NCBI GenBank assembly: GCA_025934645.1
Contig: JAICWY010000020.1
Coordinates: forward strand, 1-34,927
Origin: Vulcanimicrobiia bacterium
GTDB lineage: Bacteria; Vulcanimicrobiota; Vulcanimicrobiia; Vulcanimicrobiales; Vulcanimicrobiaceae
Reading direction: 5' to 3'
DNA: 34,927 nucleotides
Under the pieces are notes generated by a model, which saw nothing but the letters and a program-made list of their open reading frames with translations, made no database searches and was not told the DNA's origin. Both the position numbers and the translations under genes were made by a program. This document shows positions 16,073-25,036 of this stretch, piece after piece (positions within the stretch are counted from its first letter, which is position 1; every line of letters begins with the position of its first letter).

Positions 16073-17554
16073 ATGATGCGATCCTTATTGGTCTGCGGGC
16101 TGGCGTTGATGTTGACGGCGGCGGCGGCATCGCCGCCGCCGGCCCATCGTGCGCAGGCTCACCGGCACAAGGCGATCTACTTCAATTACGACGTGCTCGC
16201 CGCGCCGCACGACGTGCACGCGCTTCTCGGCTGGGGCGTACGCGTTGGAAACGGCGTCGCGGAGATCGATACCGCCGCGCGGCTTCAAGGCGAAACGCGC
16301 GGCTTCACCCTTGCCGGCTTTGCGTGGCGCGCGCAATCGCCGTCCGGCGTCCTGGTCATCGGTGATGCTCAAACGCTCCGCGGCAAATACGAAGATCCCG
16401 TGCGCTTCGACGGCATCCAATTCGCGGGCCGTAACCTCACGTATGAGGCGGGGTGGGAACGCACGGACTTCGGCGATGGCGCCATGCAACTCGGCCGGTT
16501 CGTTACTGAGGCGACGGCACAGAAAACAATCAACAGCCGCTTTACGGCGCAAGCGCATCTTTTCGCCGGCAGCGAAACCGCGCTCATTGCATTGGGTGGG
16601 ACGTATAGTACGCCCTACGCCGGCCGGCTTGCATTCGGAGTTGCGCCGGAGCAAAGCGGTGCTCTCACCGGCTTTTGGAGTTACGCACTGACCGCGCCCA
16701 AGTGGAGCGCGTCCCTGGAGGATCGCATCACGCCGAATGTACGGCGGCTCTCCGCGGACGTGCATTACCGGATCGCACCAGGCTCCGAGTTGCATCTGCG
16801 TGAGGCATTCCAACGGCAGGGTGCAGTGGAACTGCGCGCGCTTACATTGGGATACGCGCAGACAATCGACGATGCGGAACTTCATGTAGATGTCGTGCGT
16901 AATGCCGGAAGTTTTTCGCATAGCAGCGGACTAACGACATATCTTTCGCTCCCGATGGGCGGCGGGCGCAGCATCACGGCGCAGAACGATCTCAGCGGCG
17001 GCGCGGCATCGCGAACGGTTGCCTATAAACAAGAAGCGCCGGATAACGCGCGCGGAACCGGATACGATATCGAACTGGGCGAGAGCGGTGGAACGCGTTT
17101 CGAAAACGCCGCTATCGTTTCGCAAACGGGTGCCTCGACAACGCAGCTCGCAATATCCCGCACCGGTGGGCCGCTTTCCTGGAACGCGGAGTTCTCAGGC
17201 TCGCTGCTGCTTCTCGATGGAAAACATCTGGCTGCGCAACAGCAGATCGGTGCAGAGGGCGCATTAGAAACCTTGAGCGGGCGCGGTGCTGCTGCGGTAA
17301 TGCTGGTCATGCGAGACGGGACGGCAGTTCCGGAAGGCAGCCTCGTGCGCGCGTTCGGCAGCGATGCGGTGTGGCGGACGGCTAGCGACGGGCGCCTGAC
17401 AATCGATAATTTGCAAGCCGGCCCGCAAACTCTGATTGTCAGCCTCCCGAAGGGTGCGTGCGTCGCGGCGATCGTCATGCCGGCATTAATCTCAGGTCCC
17501 ACAGATTTGGGCAAACAACTCTGTCTGGCCGCATCCGGGCCTTTCCGCCCCTAG
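16073..17554 (+). CDS. Exported beta-rich protein, possibly outer-membrane usher-related
   Basis: A protein of 493 residues with a signal peptide (about 1-20) and a His-rich segment just after it. The middle consists of many short amphipathic strand-like segments typical of outer-membrane beta-barrels. The last 90 or so residues (GTAVPEGSLVRAFG, then DGRLTIDNLQAG, then a Cys-containing end) resemble the C-terminal plug or carboxy domains of fimbrial ushers, where such strands frame a Gly-rich small barrel. Full ushers exceed 750 residues, so this would be a short or divergent relative. No periplasmic chaperone gene is nearby; the exported protein upstream could be its substrate. Other beta-barrel families are possible. 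Confidence 0.6.
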   Translation: MMRSLLVCGLALMLTAAAASPPPAHRAQAHRHKAIYFNYDVLAAPHDVHALLGWGVRVGNGVAEIDTAARLQGETRGFTLAGFAWRAQSPSGVLVIGDAQTLRGKYEDPVRFDGIQFAGRNLTYEAGWERTDFGDGAMQLGRFVTEATAQKTINSRFTAQAHLFAGSETALIALGGTYSTPYAGRLAFGVAPEQSGALTGFWSYALTAPKWSASLEDRITPNVRRLSADVHYRIAPGSELHLREAFQRQGAVELRALTLGYAQTIDDAELHVDVVRNAGSFSHSSGLTTYLSLPMGGGRSITAQNDLSGGAASRTVAYKQEAPDNARGTGYDIELGESGGTRFENAAIVSQTGASTTQLAISRTGGPLSWNAEFSGSLLLLDGKHLAAQQQIGAEGALETLSGRGAAAVMLVMRDGTAVPEGSLVRAFGSDAVWRTASDGRLTIDNLQAGPQTLIVSLPKGACVAAIVMPALISGPTDLGKQLCLAASGPFRP

Positions 17555-17600
17555 CGCGCGAGCGTAAGCTAGGCTACTATAGGGCTCAGGAGGGCACGCT

Positions 17601-18038
17601 ATGAAACTCCTCAGCTTTGCCGTTCCTTTTGCGCTTTTCGCAGTGCTATTCTTTAGTCCGGCGCCCGCAGATGCGGGCCTTCACGTTTGCAATAAGACCG
17701 AGAACAAGCTCTTCGTTTCTGTTGCAACGCTCTGGGGCGACTGCGACCTGACTTGGTGTCACGAGCACGTTCAAGGCTGGTGGAACATCGAGCCCGGCGA
17801 TTGCAAGACGCCGATAGGCGCATCGCTCGATACGTCCGGGGACACGGATTATTACTATTACGCCGAGGATGCGCAAGGTGGAACGTGGAGCGGCGACTTG
17901 ACGCTATGCGTCGATGGCCAGAGCGCGTTCGACTACGGAGATAGTGACGTCGATTCGTGCGAAAGCAACACGCATCGGCGATTTAAGCCCATACGAACCG
18001 AAAACTACTCCGATTATACGCTCAGTTTGACGCCTTGA
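17601..18038 (+). CDS. DUF1036-family exported protein
   Basis: A protein of 145 residues with a signal peptide ending near ADA (residue 25). The mature part follows the DUF1036 pattern: LHVCNKTENKLFVSVA at the start, GWWNIEPGDCKT (59-70), a tyrosine run YYYYAED (84-90), GTWSGDLTLCV, and a C-terminal segment ending in a strand. Several conserved cysteines (C30, C48, C53, C68, C103, C120) suggest disulfides in the periplasm. The function of the family is unknown. A strong Shine-Dalgarno AGGAGG (17588-17593) lies seven bases before the ATG, one of the clearest in the window. Its 3' end overlaps the convergent membrane-protein gene by 17 bases. Confidence 0.82.
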   Translation: MKLLSFAVPFALFAVLFFSPAPADAGLHVCNKTENKLFVSVATLWGDCDLTWCHEHVQGWWNIEPGDCKTPIGASLDTSGDTDYYYYAEDAQGGTWSGDLTLCVDGQSAFDYGDSDVDSCESNTHRRFKPIRTENYSDYTLSLTP

Positions 18039-19146
18039 CGATCCTGTCCGCGTTGAGGTGAATTCGCGAAAGTTGAGCCAGTAGCGCCGCATATGCGCAA
18101 AGCGCAACGATTGCCGGGCCGCGTGTAAACGGCGCGAAGAACCACCAGAGCCCCGCGGCGGACCACAGCAGTACGATCGACACGCCAAGACGCGGTGAGG
18201 TGAGCTGCTCGAGTAGCGGAACGTTCTTCGGGCTTTCCGCGTGCGAGCGGCGGATCCACCAAATGAATGGGACGATCCGTTGAATGTATCCGGCCACGGC
18301 GCAACCCGTGAAGAACCAGACCGCAAGTACGATCGCTTCGTACCAGTATCCGAACGCGGCGCCGGCGGCGGCGAACAATCCGCCGAAGCCGGATATCAAT
18401 GAATAGAACAGCGTTTCGCGCTGATACGCCGGGTTGCGTTTCGCCGCGATTACAAAAAGATCCGCAACGAAGATCGCCGCCGCAATCGCCAGTAAAATTG
18501 CGCCTACATGCGGCCAAAATACCGTCACGAGCGCCGATACCGTTACAAAGATCGCGCGTAGCGGTGCGCGCGTCTCGACGTTCACGCGCTCGAACATCTT
18601 CAACAAACGGAACGTCACGGCGGTTATCAACGTCCCGAAGAACCCGGCGAGGCCGATGATGCCGTGTACGCCGGGCGCGAGCGTGCCGTGTGCGACGACC
18701 ATTCCCGCCGCAAACGTTGCAAGCAGCCACGCAAATGCAGCGGTCGCAAGCCGAGACGGCATACCGGCGTTTTTGCTGCCGCGCAACGTGGCGAGCAGGA
18801 CCGTTAGTTCGAGGATCGCGCCCGCGGTGTGCAGCGCGCCCCCTAACAAGACGATCTGCAGATTCGTGACATCGAACCCGTAGGCGACGAGAGCCGTCCC
18901 CGCGATCGCCAGCGCTAGATGCGCGTACGGCAGGCGCGAGAAGCGCAGCGGCGCCATGCCGACGACCGGAACGAACTGATAGAGCGCGCCCATCGCCGTG
19001 GTGGCGAACACGCCGAGCACCAGCAAGTGTAGCAGCACGAACGCCGGCGGCGGCGCGATCGCGGCCCAGAGCAGCGCGGCGCCGAGCGTTGCGATGCTTG
19101 TCGCAAAGAACGCGAACGGAATCTGCCAGGGCGGTACGCGCTGCAT
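18022..19146 (-). CDS. Polytopic membrane protein, NnrS / haem-copper-oxidase-subunit-I-like
   Basis: About 374 residues with some ten to twelve hydrophobic helices. The open frame runs much further upstream, but that part is charged, low-complexity shadow of the transporter gene on the other strand. The credible starts are ATG 19146, just before the first helix (preferred), or ATG 19179. Helices carry histidines in settings such as LLHLLVLGVFATTAMGALYQ and VVAHGTLAPGVHGI, which resemble the haem-binding helices of NnrS and of small subunit-I-like membrane proteins. A haem or copper role is therefore possible but unproven. It begins about 40 bases from the divergent EamA transporter. Confidence 0.72.
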   Translation of the reverse strand: MQRVPPWQIPFAFFATSIATLGAALLWAAIAPPPAFVLLHLLVLGVFATTAMGALYQFVPVVGMAPLRFSRLPYAHLALAIAGTALVAYGFDVTNLQIVLLGGALHTAGAILELTVLLATLRGSKNAGMPSRLATAAFAWLLATFAAGMVVAHGTLAPGVHGIIGLAGFFGTLITAVTFRLLKMFERVNVETRAPLRAIFVTVSALVTVFWPHVGAILLAIAAAIFVADLFVIAAKRNPAYQRETLFYSLISGFGGLFAAAGAAFGYWYEAIVLAVWFFTGCAVAGYIQRIVPFIWWIRRSHAESPKNVPLLEQLTSPRLGVSIVLLWSAAGLWWFFAPFTRGPAIVALCAYAALLAQLSRIHLNADRIVKASN

Positions 19147-19188
19147 GCCGGACGGGATTCGACGCGCGGTGCGCCGCATTCTGCGCGG

Positions 19189-20064
19189 ATGCGCCGCTAC
19201 GCCTTTCTCGCGCTTGTGGTCCTCACGTTCGTGTGGGGCTACAACTGGGTTGTCATGAAGATCGCCGTGCAATACGCGCCGCCGATCGAGTTCGCGGCGT
19301 ACCGGCTGTTGGGCGGCGGCATCTTGCTTTTCATCATCATGATGGCGATGCGCCGGCCGCTGCGGCCGCGGTATTTGCGGCGCTTCATTCTCATCGGCGT
19401 TTTTCAGTCGGGCGGCTTCGTGGCGCTCGCGATGTGGGCCGTGCTTGCCGCGGGCGCCGGCAAAGTGGCCGTGCTTTCCTATACCATGCCGTTTTGGGTG
19501 GCGATTCTCGCATGGCCGATCTTCGGCGAGAAATTGCAGAAGCGGCAGATCGCGTCGATCGCGGTAGCCATGTGCGGCATTTTGCTGATTATGGATTTCC
19601 GGCACGCGAAAGGCTCGCTGGGTGCCGACGCTATTGCCGTCGCCGCAGGCGTCTCTTGGGCGATCGGCGTCATTCTGGCAAAGCGTTTGCAGATGCGTTA
19701 CGAAGTCGACGTGCTCGAGCTCACGACGTGGCAACTCATCTTCGGCGGCATCGCCGTGGGCATCGTGGCGCTCTTTGTGCCGGAGCACGCGACGCATTGG
19801 ACGCCGACGTATATCGGAGCGCTGCTCTACAACATCATCGCCGCGACCGCGCTCGGGTACTTGCTGTTCATCTTCGTGCTGCGCCAACTAACGGCGCGCG
19901 AAGCGAGCATGGGAACGTTGCTCAATCCAATCCTCGGCATCATCGCTGCATGGCTGCAGCTCGGCGAGGCGCCGTCGGCGATCGAAGCGATCGGAATGGG
20001 GCTGATCGTGCTCTCGTTAGCCGCGCTTACGCTGGAGCAACAGCGAGTTTCCGACAACGAATAG
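19189..20064 (+). CDS. EamA/DMT-family transporter
   Basis: An inner-membrane carrier of 291 residues with ten predicted helices in two EamA repeats (about 5-137 and 148-283). Repeat landmarks are VWGYNWVVMKIA at the start of the first, AAYRLLGGG in its second helix, and SYTMPFWVAILAWPIFGEKL at its end; the second repeat closes with LLNPILGIIAAWLQLGEAP. The family exports or exchanges small metabolites such as amino acids and nucleotide-related compounds; the substrate cannot be told here. The start ATG at 19189 fits the first helix well. The 3' end overlaps the convergent copA gene by 48 bases, encoding the polar tail. Confidence 0.9.
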   Translation: MRRYAFLALVVLTFVWGYNWVVMKIAVQYAPPIEFAAYRLLGGGILLFIIMMAMRRPLRPRYLRRFILIGVFQSGGFVALAMWAVLAAGAGKVAVLSYTMPFWVAILAWPIFGEKLQKRQIASIAVAMCGILLIMDFRHAKGSLGADAIAVAAGVSWAIGVILAKRLQMRYEVDVLELTTWQLIFGGIAVGIVALFVPEHATHWTPTYIGALLYNIIAATALGYLLFIFVLRQLTAREASMGTLLNPILGIIAAWLQLGEAPSAIEAIGMGLIVLSLAALTLEQQRVSDNE

Positions 20065-22170
20065 GCTCGATGCGCCCATCGCCGCGGCCGCAAGCATGGG
20101 ATGCACGATGCCGGCGGCCGCGAGCGGAACCAGCACGACGTTGTAGGCGAAGGCCCAAAACAGATTCTGACGGATCGTGCGCACCGTCGCACGCGAGAGC
20201 TCGATTCCCGACGCAACTGCGCGCGGATCGTTCGAAAGAATCGCGACGTGCGCGCTCTCCAGCGCGATCTCCGTTCCGCCGCCCATCGCAAGACCCACGT
20301 CCGCCGATGCGAGTGCCGGTGCGTCGTTGATACCGTCGCCGACAAATGCGACGCGCTCACCGCGCTTTTGCAATGACGTTACGACGGCCGCTTTTGCCTC
20401 CGGCGTAACGCGTGCGTGAAAGGTGCGCGCGTGCAATTCTTGCGCGAGCGCGCTCGTAGGCGCATCGGCATCGCCGCTGACGATTTCGACGCCGATGCCG
20501 TCGCGCTGCAAGCGCGAAACTGCCGCGGCAGCTTCCGGACGGGCAGTGTCGCCGAGATCGATCGCGCCCAGCAAAGCTGTACCGTCGCCGACGTATACGC
20601 GCGTGTGCGCGGACGCGGCGAGTCCATCGAGATGCATGCCGTGCGCGTTCATGAAAGCTTCGTTACCGGCATACAGCGTGCGATCGCCGACGCGGCCCTG
20701 CAAGCCCCGGCCGCGTTGCGCGAGCACCCCGCTCGCGCCGGTGACCGGCAATGCGCGATCGCGCGCGGCCGCGACGATCGCCGCCGCGAGCGGATGCGTT
20801 GAAGCCAGTTCCAAATTTGCGGCCGCGAGCAGGACATCGGCTTCGGTGCCGCTTGCCGCTGCGTGCACGGCGGTGACGCGCGGCTTGCCGGCCGTCAGCG
20901 TTCCGGTTTTATCGAAGAGCACGGTCGTGATTGCGCCGAGCCGTTCGATTGCATCCGCATCGCGGAACAGCAGCCCGCGCTTCGCGGCGGCGCCGACCGC
21001 AACCATAATCGCCGTCGGCGTCGCAAGCCCGAGCGCGCAGGGACATGCCACGACAAGCACCGCTACCGCGGCGGTTAGCGCGACGGGCCACGCGTGATGT
21101 GTGATGAACCAACCTGCGAACGTGAGCAGCGCGACGATCAAAATCGTTGGAACGAAAACCCCGGCAACTTTATCGGCAAGGCGCTGAACCGGCGGCGTGG
21201 TTCCTTGTGCGCGGCGCACGAGTTCGACGATCTTTGCAAGCGTCGTTCCCGCACCGATCGTTTCCGCGCGCACCGCCAGAGCGCCGTCACCGTTAAGCGT
21301 GCCTTGCTTTACGGGATCGCCGGCCTGCACGTTGACGGGAATGGGCTCGCCGGTAAGCATCGACGCATCGATGGCGCTCTCGCCTTCCAAGACGACGCCG
21401 TCGATCGGAATGCGCTCGCCCGCCGCGACCAGGAGCACGTCACCCACTCGCACGTCGTCAACGGAAATCTCTCGCACGCTGCCGTCGCTGCTGCGCAAGC
21501 GCGCCATGGGCGGACGCAAATCCAGCAGCGCTCGCACGGCGCGGTTGCTCTTGCCGCGCGCGGCCGCTTCCAGATATTTGCCGACGAACACAAGCGTCAC
21601 GATTGCGGACGCTGTTTCGTAATACGACGGCTGCATCGCGGCCGTCGCATAGATCGAATACCCGAATGCGGCGCTGGAGCCGAGCGAGACGAGCGTGTCC
21701 ATATTGCTCGTGCCGTGGCGCGCCGCTGCAATCGCCCCGCGATGGAACTCGCCGCCCACAATCAGCCACACCGGCAGCGTCAGCGCGAACATGACCCAAT
21801 CTTTGCCGGCGAACATGACCAGCGTCATACCGAGTACCACCGTCGGCACGAAGAGCGCGATTGCGAAGATCAGCAGCGCGCGCTTGCGCTGTATCTGTGC
21901 ATCGCGGCGCCGCGCATCCTCATCGCCGGTGGTATCGCGTACGGGTTCGGCGCCGTACCCGGCCCGCTCGACCGCGGCGATCAGCGCCGCCGTGTCGACT
22001 CCCGCCGCATGCTCGATGCTCGCACGCTCGGTGGCCAGGTTGACGGCAGCTTCGCTGACGCCGGGGACCTTTTTCAAGGCGCGCCCCACGTGGGCCACGC
22101 ACGAGGCGCAGGTCATGCCGGTGATGGCCAGTTCCGTCCGCGTTCCGGACGGCCGGGATGCGGCGATCAT
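20017..22170 (-). CDS. copA: Copper-exporting P1B-type ATPase
   Basis: A heavy-metal P-type ATPase of 717 residues with one N-terminal HMA domain (MTCASC, cysteines at 21 and 24). Counted from ATG 22170, TGE of the actuator loop is at 273-275, the transmembrane metal site CPC at 376-378, and the phosphorylated aspartate in DKTGT near 420. Further on are THPLA and GDGINDAPAL of the nucleotide and phosphorylation domains. YNxxL in the penultimate helix and MGASS in the last support the Cu(I) class, which pumps cytosolic copper outward. The ATG overlaps the copZ stop (ATGA), so chaperone and pump are translationally coupled; the longer open frame upstream is shadow of copZ. No regulator gene is adjacent. 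Confidence 0.95.
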   Translation of the reverse strand: MIAASRPSGTRTELAITGMTCASCVAHVGRALKKVPGVSEAAVNLATERASIEHAAGVDTAALIAAVERAGYGAEPVRDTTGDEDARRRDAQIQRKRALLIFAIALFVPTVVLGMTLVMFAGKDWVMFALTLPVWLIVGGEFHRGAIAAARHGTSNMDTLVSLGSSAAFGYSIYATAAMQPSYYETASAIVTLVFVGKYLEAAARGKSNRAVRALLDLRPPMARLRSSDGSVREISVDDVRVGDVLLVAAGERIPIDGVVLEGESAIDASMLTGEPIPVNVQAGDPVKQGTLNGDGALAVRAETIGAGTTLAKIVELVRRAQGTTPPVQRLADKVAGVFVPTILIVALLTFAGWFITHHAWPVALTAAVAVLVVACPCALGLATPTAIMVAVGAAAKRGLLFRDADAIERLGAITTVLFDKTGTLTAGKPRVTAVHAAASGTEADVLLAAANLELASTHPLAAAIVAAARDRALPVTGASGVLAQRGRGLQGRVGDRTLYAGNEAFMNAHGMHLDGLAASAHTRVYVGDGTALLGAIDLGDTARPEAAAAVSRLQRDGIGVEIVSGDADAPTSALAQELHARTFHARVTPEAKAAVVTSLQKRGERVAFVGDGINDAPALASADVGLAMGGGTEIALESAHVAILSNDPRAVASGIELSRATVRTIRQNLFWAFAYNVVLVPLAAAGIVHPMLAAAAMGASSLFVVGNSLLLQRKRG

Positions 22171-22367
22171 GCCAGTTCGTAACCTGCTTCGTCGAGCGCC
22201 GCGCTTAGTTCGCCTCGCGGCACCTCGCGCTCGGTTTCCAGCGTCGCCGAGTTGGACTCCAGGTCCACTTGGGCCGATTGCACTCCGGGCAAGGCGGCGA
22301 GCGCCTCGCGCACGTGGCGCACGCAATTTTGACACGTCATGCCGGTCACGCTTATGGTCTGTCTCAT
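22167..22367 (-). CDS. copZ: CopZ-like copper chaperone (single HMA domain)
   Basis: A protein of 66 residues, exactly one heavy-metal-associated domain. The metal motif is GMTCQNC near residues 9-15, followed by the usual helix VRHVREALAALPGV and the VDLESNSATL strand. It should bind Cu(I) in the cytosol and hand it to the HMA domain of the CopA pump encoded directly downstream with a four-base overlap. The promoter must lie in the 22368-22446 gap shared with the divergent S41 protease gene. I see no clear CueR- or CsoR-type operator there. Confidence 0.93.
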   Translation of the reverse strand: MRQTISVTGMTCQNCVRHVREALAALPGVQSAQVDLESNSATLETEREVPRGELSAALDEAGYELA

Positions 22368-22470
22368 GTTTCTCGATTACGATAACCGCATGGGGCGGTC
22401 CCGGAGATTCGCCCCCCGAAGACGAATACGCCGTTAGCCCCTCAGGTTGAAAGCGAGGTTTTTTCCGCCG

Positions 22471-23793
22471 ATGTCATTGCGTGTCCGCCGCCTGGTATGT
22501 GCACTCGCCGCTGTCTTTTTGCTCCCGGGCGTGGTCGGCGCTGCTCCGGCAGTCCTTCCCTCCGACGATTTGAGCGAGAGCTACGAGCTGCTGGCGACGA
22601 CGTATTATTCGAAGGTCGATTCGCAAAAGTTGCTCGATGGGGCGCGCGCCGCGCTGGCCGAGCACTTGCGCAAGAAGGGCGTGCACGCGAGTGTGCCGGC
22701 TCTGCACGATGCCGGCACCATGCAGAGTAACGTCGATCAGATTGCGGGCGCGATCGCGCAGATCGGCAACGCGACGCACGACTCGTCGACGCTGCTTACA
22801 TACGAGGCGATCGACGGCATGGCCAAGTCGCTCGGCGACAAGTACACGACGTTCTTTACGCCCGATGAATTTCGCGAGTTCAACCAAGCACTGGATCCGG
22901 AGAAGATCTCCGGCATCGGCGTGCTCATCTCGCCGGACGCGGCGACGAAGTATATTCGCGCGTACTATGTGGTTCCGGGAACGCCTGCAGAGAAGGCCGG
23001 TCTGCAGTCGGGCGATCTCTTCAAATCGATTGACGGCGTCTCCGTGAAGGGCATGCAGCCGGATCAGGTCACTAAACTCTTGCGCGGCATGGCCGGCAGC
23101 ACGGTCAAAGTCGTAGCGCAGCGCGGCAACAAAGAACTTGGCCCGCTCGCGATCACGCGCTCGCAAGTGCAGCCCCCGACGGTTATCTATAAAATGCTGC
23201 CGCAAGGCATCGGGTACATTTGGGTGCTCGCGTTCGGCCGTGAAACGCCCGACGAGTTTGCCACTGCGCTCGACCGCTTGCAGAAAGCGAACGTGCGCGG
23301 TTACGTGCTGGATCTTCGCAACGACGGCGGCGGCTACGTGAAATCGGCCGTCGATATAAGCTCGCGTTTCGTCGACGGCGATCCGCTGCTGACAATCGAG
23401 GAGCGCGGACCGCACAACACCACGATCCCGGCCGAGGGTGACGCACTGCCGCGCAAGCCGATGGCGATTTTGGTGAACGGCGGCACCGCATCGGCCTCGG
23501 AGATCACGGCCGGCGCGCTGCAAGACGACGGCATCGCGGTGCTCGTGGGCGAACGCACCTACGGCAAAGGCGTGATGCAGTCGCTCACGGCGCTGCCCGA
23601 CGGCGCGGCCATCAAAATTACGACGGCGCACTATCTGACGCCGAAGAACCGCGACATCAACCTCAAAGGCATCCAACCGGACTACAACGTCCCGGAAAAC
23701 AAGGACGCCATCATCGGCGATATCGACCGCGACGCGCAATTGCAAGCGGCGATGTCGATCCTAACGAAAAAGATCGCCGACGCCAAACCGTAG
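22471..23793 (+). CDS. S41-family C-terminal processing peptidase
   Basis: A carboxyl-terminal protease with a signal peptide (hydrophobic stretch VCALAAVFLLPGVVGA), an N-terminal helical region, a PDZ domain (about 150-235) and an S41 catalytic domain (about 245-430). GGTASASEITAGAL carries the nucleophilic serine and TYGKGVMQS the general-base lysine, the Ser-Lys dyad of Prc/CtpA enzymes. It would act in the periplasm or at the cell wall, cutting C-terminal tails of envelope proteins. The longest reading begins at TTG 22447 (448 residues); ATG 22471 gives 440 residues and a better signal peptide, so I use it. The gene is divergent from copZ and followed by a serine hydrolase 37 bases on. 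Confidence 0.93.
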   Translation: MSLRVRRLVCALAAVFLLPGVVGAAPAVLPSDDLSESYELLATTYYSKVDSQKLLDGARAALAEHLRKKGVHASVPALHDAGTMQSNVDQIAGAIAQIGNATHDSSTLLTYEAIDGMAKSLGDKYTTFFTPDEFREFNQALDPEKISGIGVLISPDAATKYIRAYYVVPGTPAEKAGLQSGDLFKSIDGVSVKGMQPDQVTKLLRGMAGSTVKVVAQRGNKELGPLAITRSQVQPPTVIYKMLPQGIGYIWVLAFGRETPDEFATALDRLQKANVRGYVLDLRNDGGGYVKSAVDISSRFVDGDPLLTIEERGPHNTTIPAEGDALPRKPMAILVNGGTASASEITAGALQDDGIAVLVGERTYGKGVMQSLTALPDGAAIKITTAHYLTPKNRDINLKGIQPDYNVPENKDAIIGDIDRDAQLQAAMSILTKKIADAKP

Positions 23794-23830
23794 CAAGCGC
23801 TAAGGTAGGCGTCGCGGATAGGAGGCTACC

Positions 23831-25036
23831 GTGACACTTCGCCTTGTCTCACTCGCGCTGGCAGTCGCCCTTTTACCCGCGCCCGGTTTCGCTCAGAAGC
23901 CGGGCGCGGTTTCATCTCCGGCCGGGCTTCGAACAGCGCTGCAGCGCGATCTCGACGCGTATCTGAAAGAGCGCGGCGCAAAGGAACATCTTTCGGCACT
24001 CTCGCTCTCGCTGAGTTTGAGCCCCTCGCAGCCCCTTGTGAACGCCACTGCAGGCACGACCACGTACCACGGCCGCGTTGCGGTTACGCCGGAAAATCTG
24101 TATCAGATCGGCAGCAACACAAAAGCGTTCACCGCAGTCGCGGTGTTGACATTGGAAGCGCAGGGACGGCTTTCGATCGATGCGCCGATCGGAACGTATC
24201 TGCCGCAGTATCCCGCGTACGCAAAATTGACGCTGCGCCGGTTACTGAACATGACGAGCGGTCTGGAGTCGTACGACAACACGCCCGCATGGGAGAAGCT
24301 TATCGCGCAACATCCCCAGGCGCAGTTCTCCGCCGACAAGATGATCCGGTTGGTGTATCCGTCCATCAAGTATGCGCCGGGAACGAAATACCATTATTCC
24401 AATACGGGATATCTGCTGGCTCAAGAAGTCGTCGCGGCGCGCAGCGCGAGCAAAAGCTTCGATGCCGAAATGGCGCACGTCATCGCCGCCGCTGGGCTGC
24501 AGGACACGTATTACACGTCTTATCTCTATGCGGGTCCTATTGCCCGCCGCGTCGTTGCGGGATATTACGAAAACGACGAGCGCGGACTGCAGAAATACCG
24601 CGGCGACGACGTGAGCGGATTTAGCCTGTCATGGGCGCAAGGCGCCGGTTCGATGGTTTCGACGGCCGCCGACCTGACGAAGTGGTCGCGGGTGCTCTAT
24701 CAAAACGGCGCACTGCTGCCGCCGAAACAGCAGCGCGAGCTCTTTAGCATGATTTCGATCAAGACGGCAAAGCCGCTGGCGAAAGCGACGGCGCAAGACC
24801 CTGCCGGTTTCGCGCTCGGTGTCGCGCAGCGGTACGATCCCAAGTTCGGCGCGTTCTGGTTCTATCAGGGTGAAACGCTGGGTTTTCGCGCGGCGCATCT
24901 GTACTTCCCGAAATCGAACATCGTCGTATCGATCTTTGCCAACAGCCGCCCCGTAGAATCGCAGAGCGATCTTCAGCGTCTCTTCAAGACGATCTACGCC
25001 GACATCGCTGCGTACAAAAAAGCGCTGAGCCGCTAG
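23831..25036 (+). CDS. Beta-lactamase-fold serine hydrolase (class C/AmpH-like)
   Basis: An exported protein of 401 residues with a signal peptide ending near GFA. The penicillin-binding motif SxxK is SNTK (S95, K98) and the YxN motif is YSN (Y189-N191); the third motif region reads YQGETLGF where HTG-type residues are usual. This group includes esterases, D-aminopeptidases and low-molecular-weight PBPs. No substrate can be assigned and antibiotic resistance should not be assumed. GTG at 23831 is preceded by GGAGG (23821-23825). A run of alternating Leu-Ser (57-65) is a small low-complexity patch. The 3' end overlaps the next, convergent gene by four bases. Confidence 0.9.
   Translation: MTLRLVSLALAVALLPAPGFAQKPGAVSSPAGLRTALQRDLDAYLKERGAKEHLSALSLSLSLSPSQPLVNATAGTTTYHGRVAVTPENLYQIGSNTKAFTAVAVLTLEAQGRLSIDAPIGTYLPQYPAYAKLTLRRLLNMTSGLESYDNTPAWEKLIAQHPQAQFSADKMIRLVYPSIKYAPGTKYHYSNTGYLLAQEVVAARSASKSFDAEMAHVIAAAGLQDTYYTSYLYAGPIARRVVAGYYENDERGLQKYRGDDVSGFSLSWAQGAGSMVSTAADLTKWSRVLYQNGALLPPKQQRELFSMISIKTAKPLAKATAQDPAGFALGVAQRYDPKFGAFWFYQGETLGFRAAHLYFPKSNIVVSIFANSRPVESQSDLQRLFKTIYADIAAYKKALSR

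Noticed and set aside
19180-19887. Upstream extension of the minus-strand membrane protein frame by some 236 residues
   Set aside because: It lies antisense to the EamA transporter and reads as charged, His/Arg/Asp-rich low-complexity sequence typical of a GC-rich shadow frame.
19089-20330. 413-residue plus-strand frame overlapping the EamA gene and the copA 3' end
   Set aside because: Shadow of the EamA transporter in another frame, Arg-rich and without motifs.
21094-22182. 362-residue plus-strand frame opposite copA
   Set aside because: Antisense shadow; copA carries all P-type ATPase motifs.
22474-23745. 423-residue open frame antisense to the S41 protease
   Set aside because: Arg/His/Val-rich shadow with no domain. 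The plus-strand protease has a full set of catalytic motifs and a signal peptide.
23831-25036. Beta-lactamase resistance gene
   Set aside because: SxxK and YSN are shared by esterases and peptidases of the fold, and the third motif is atypical. No resistance function can be supported.
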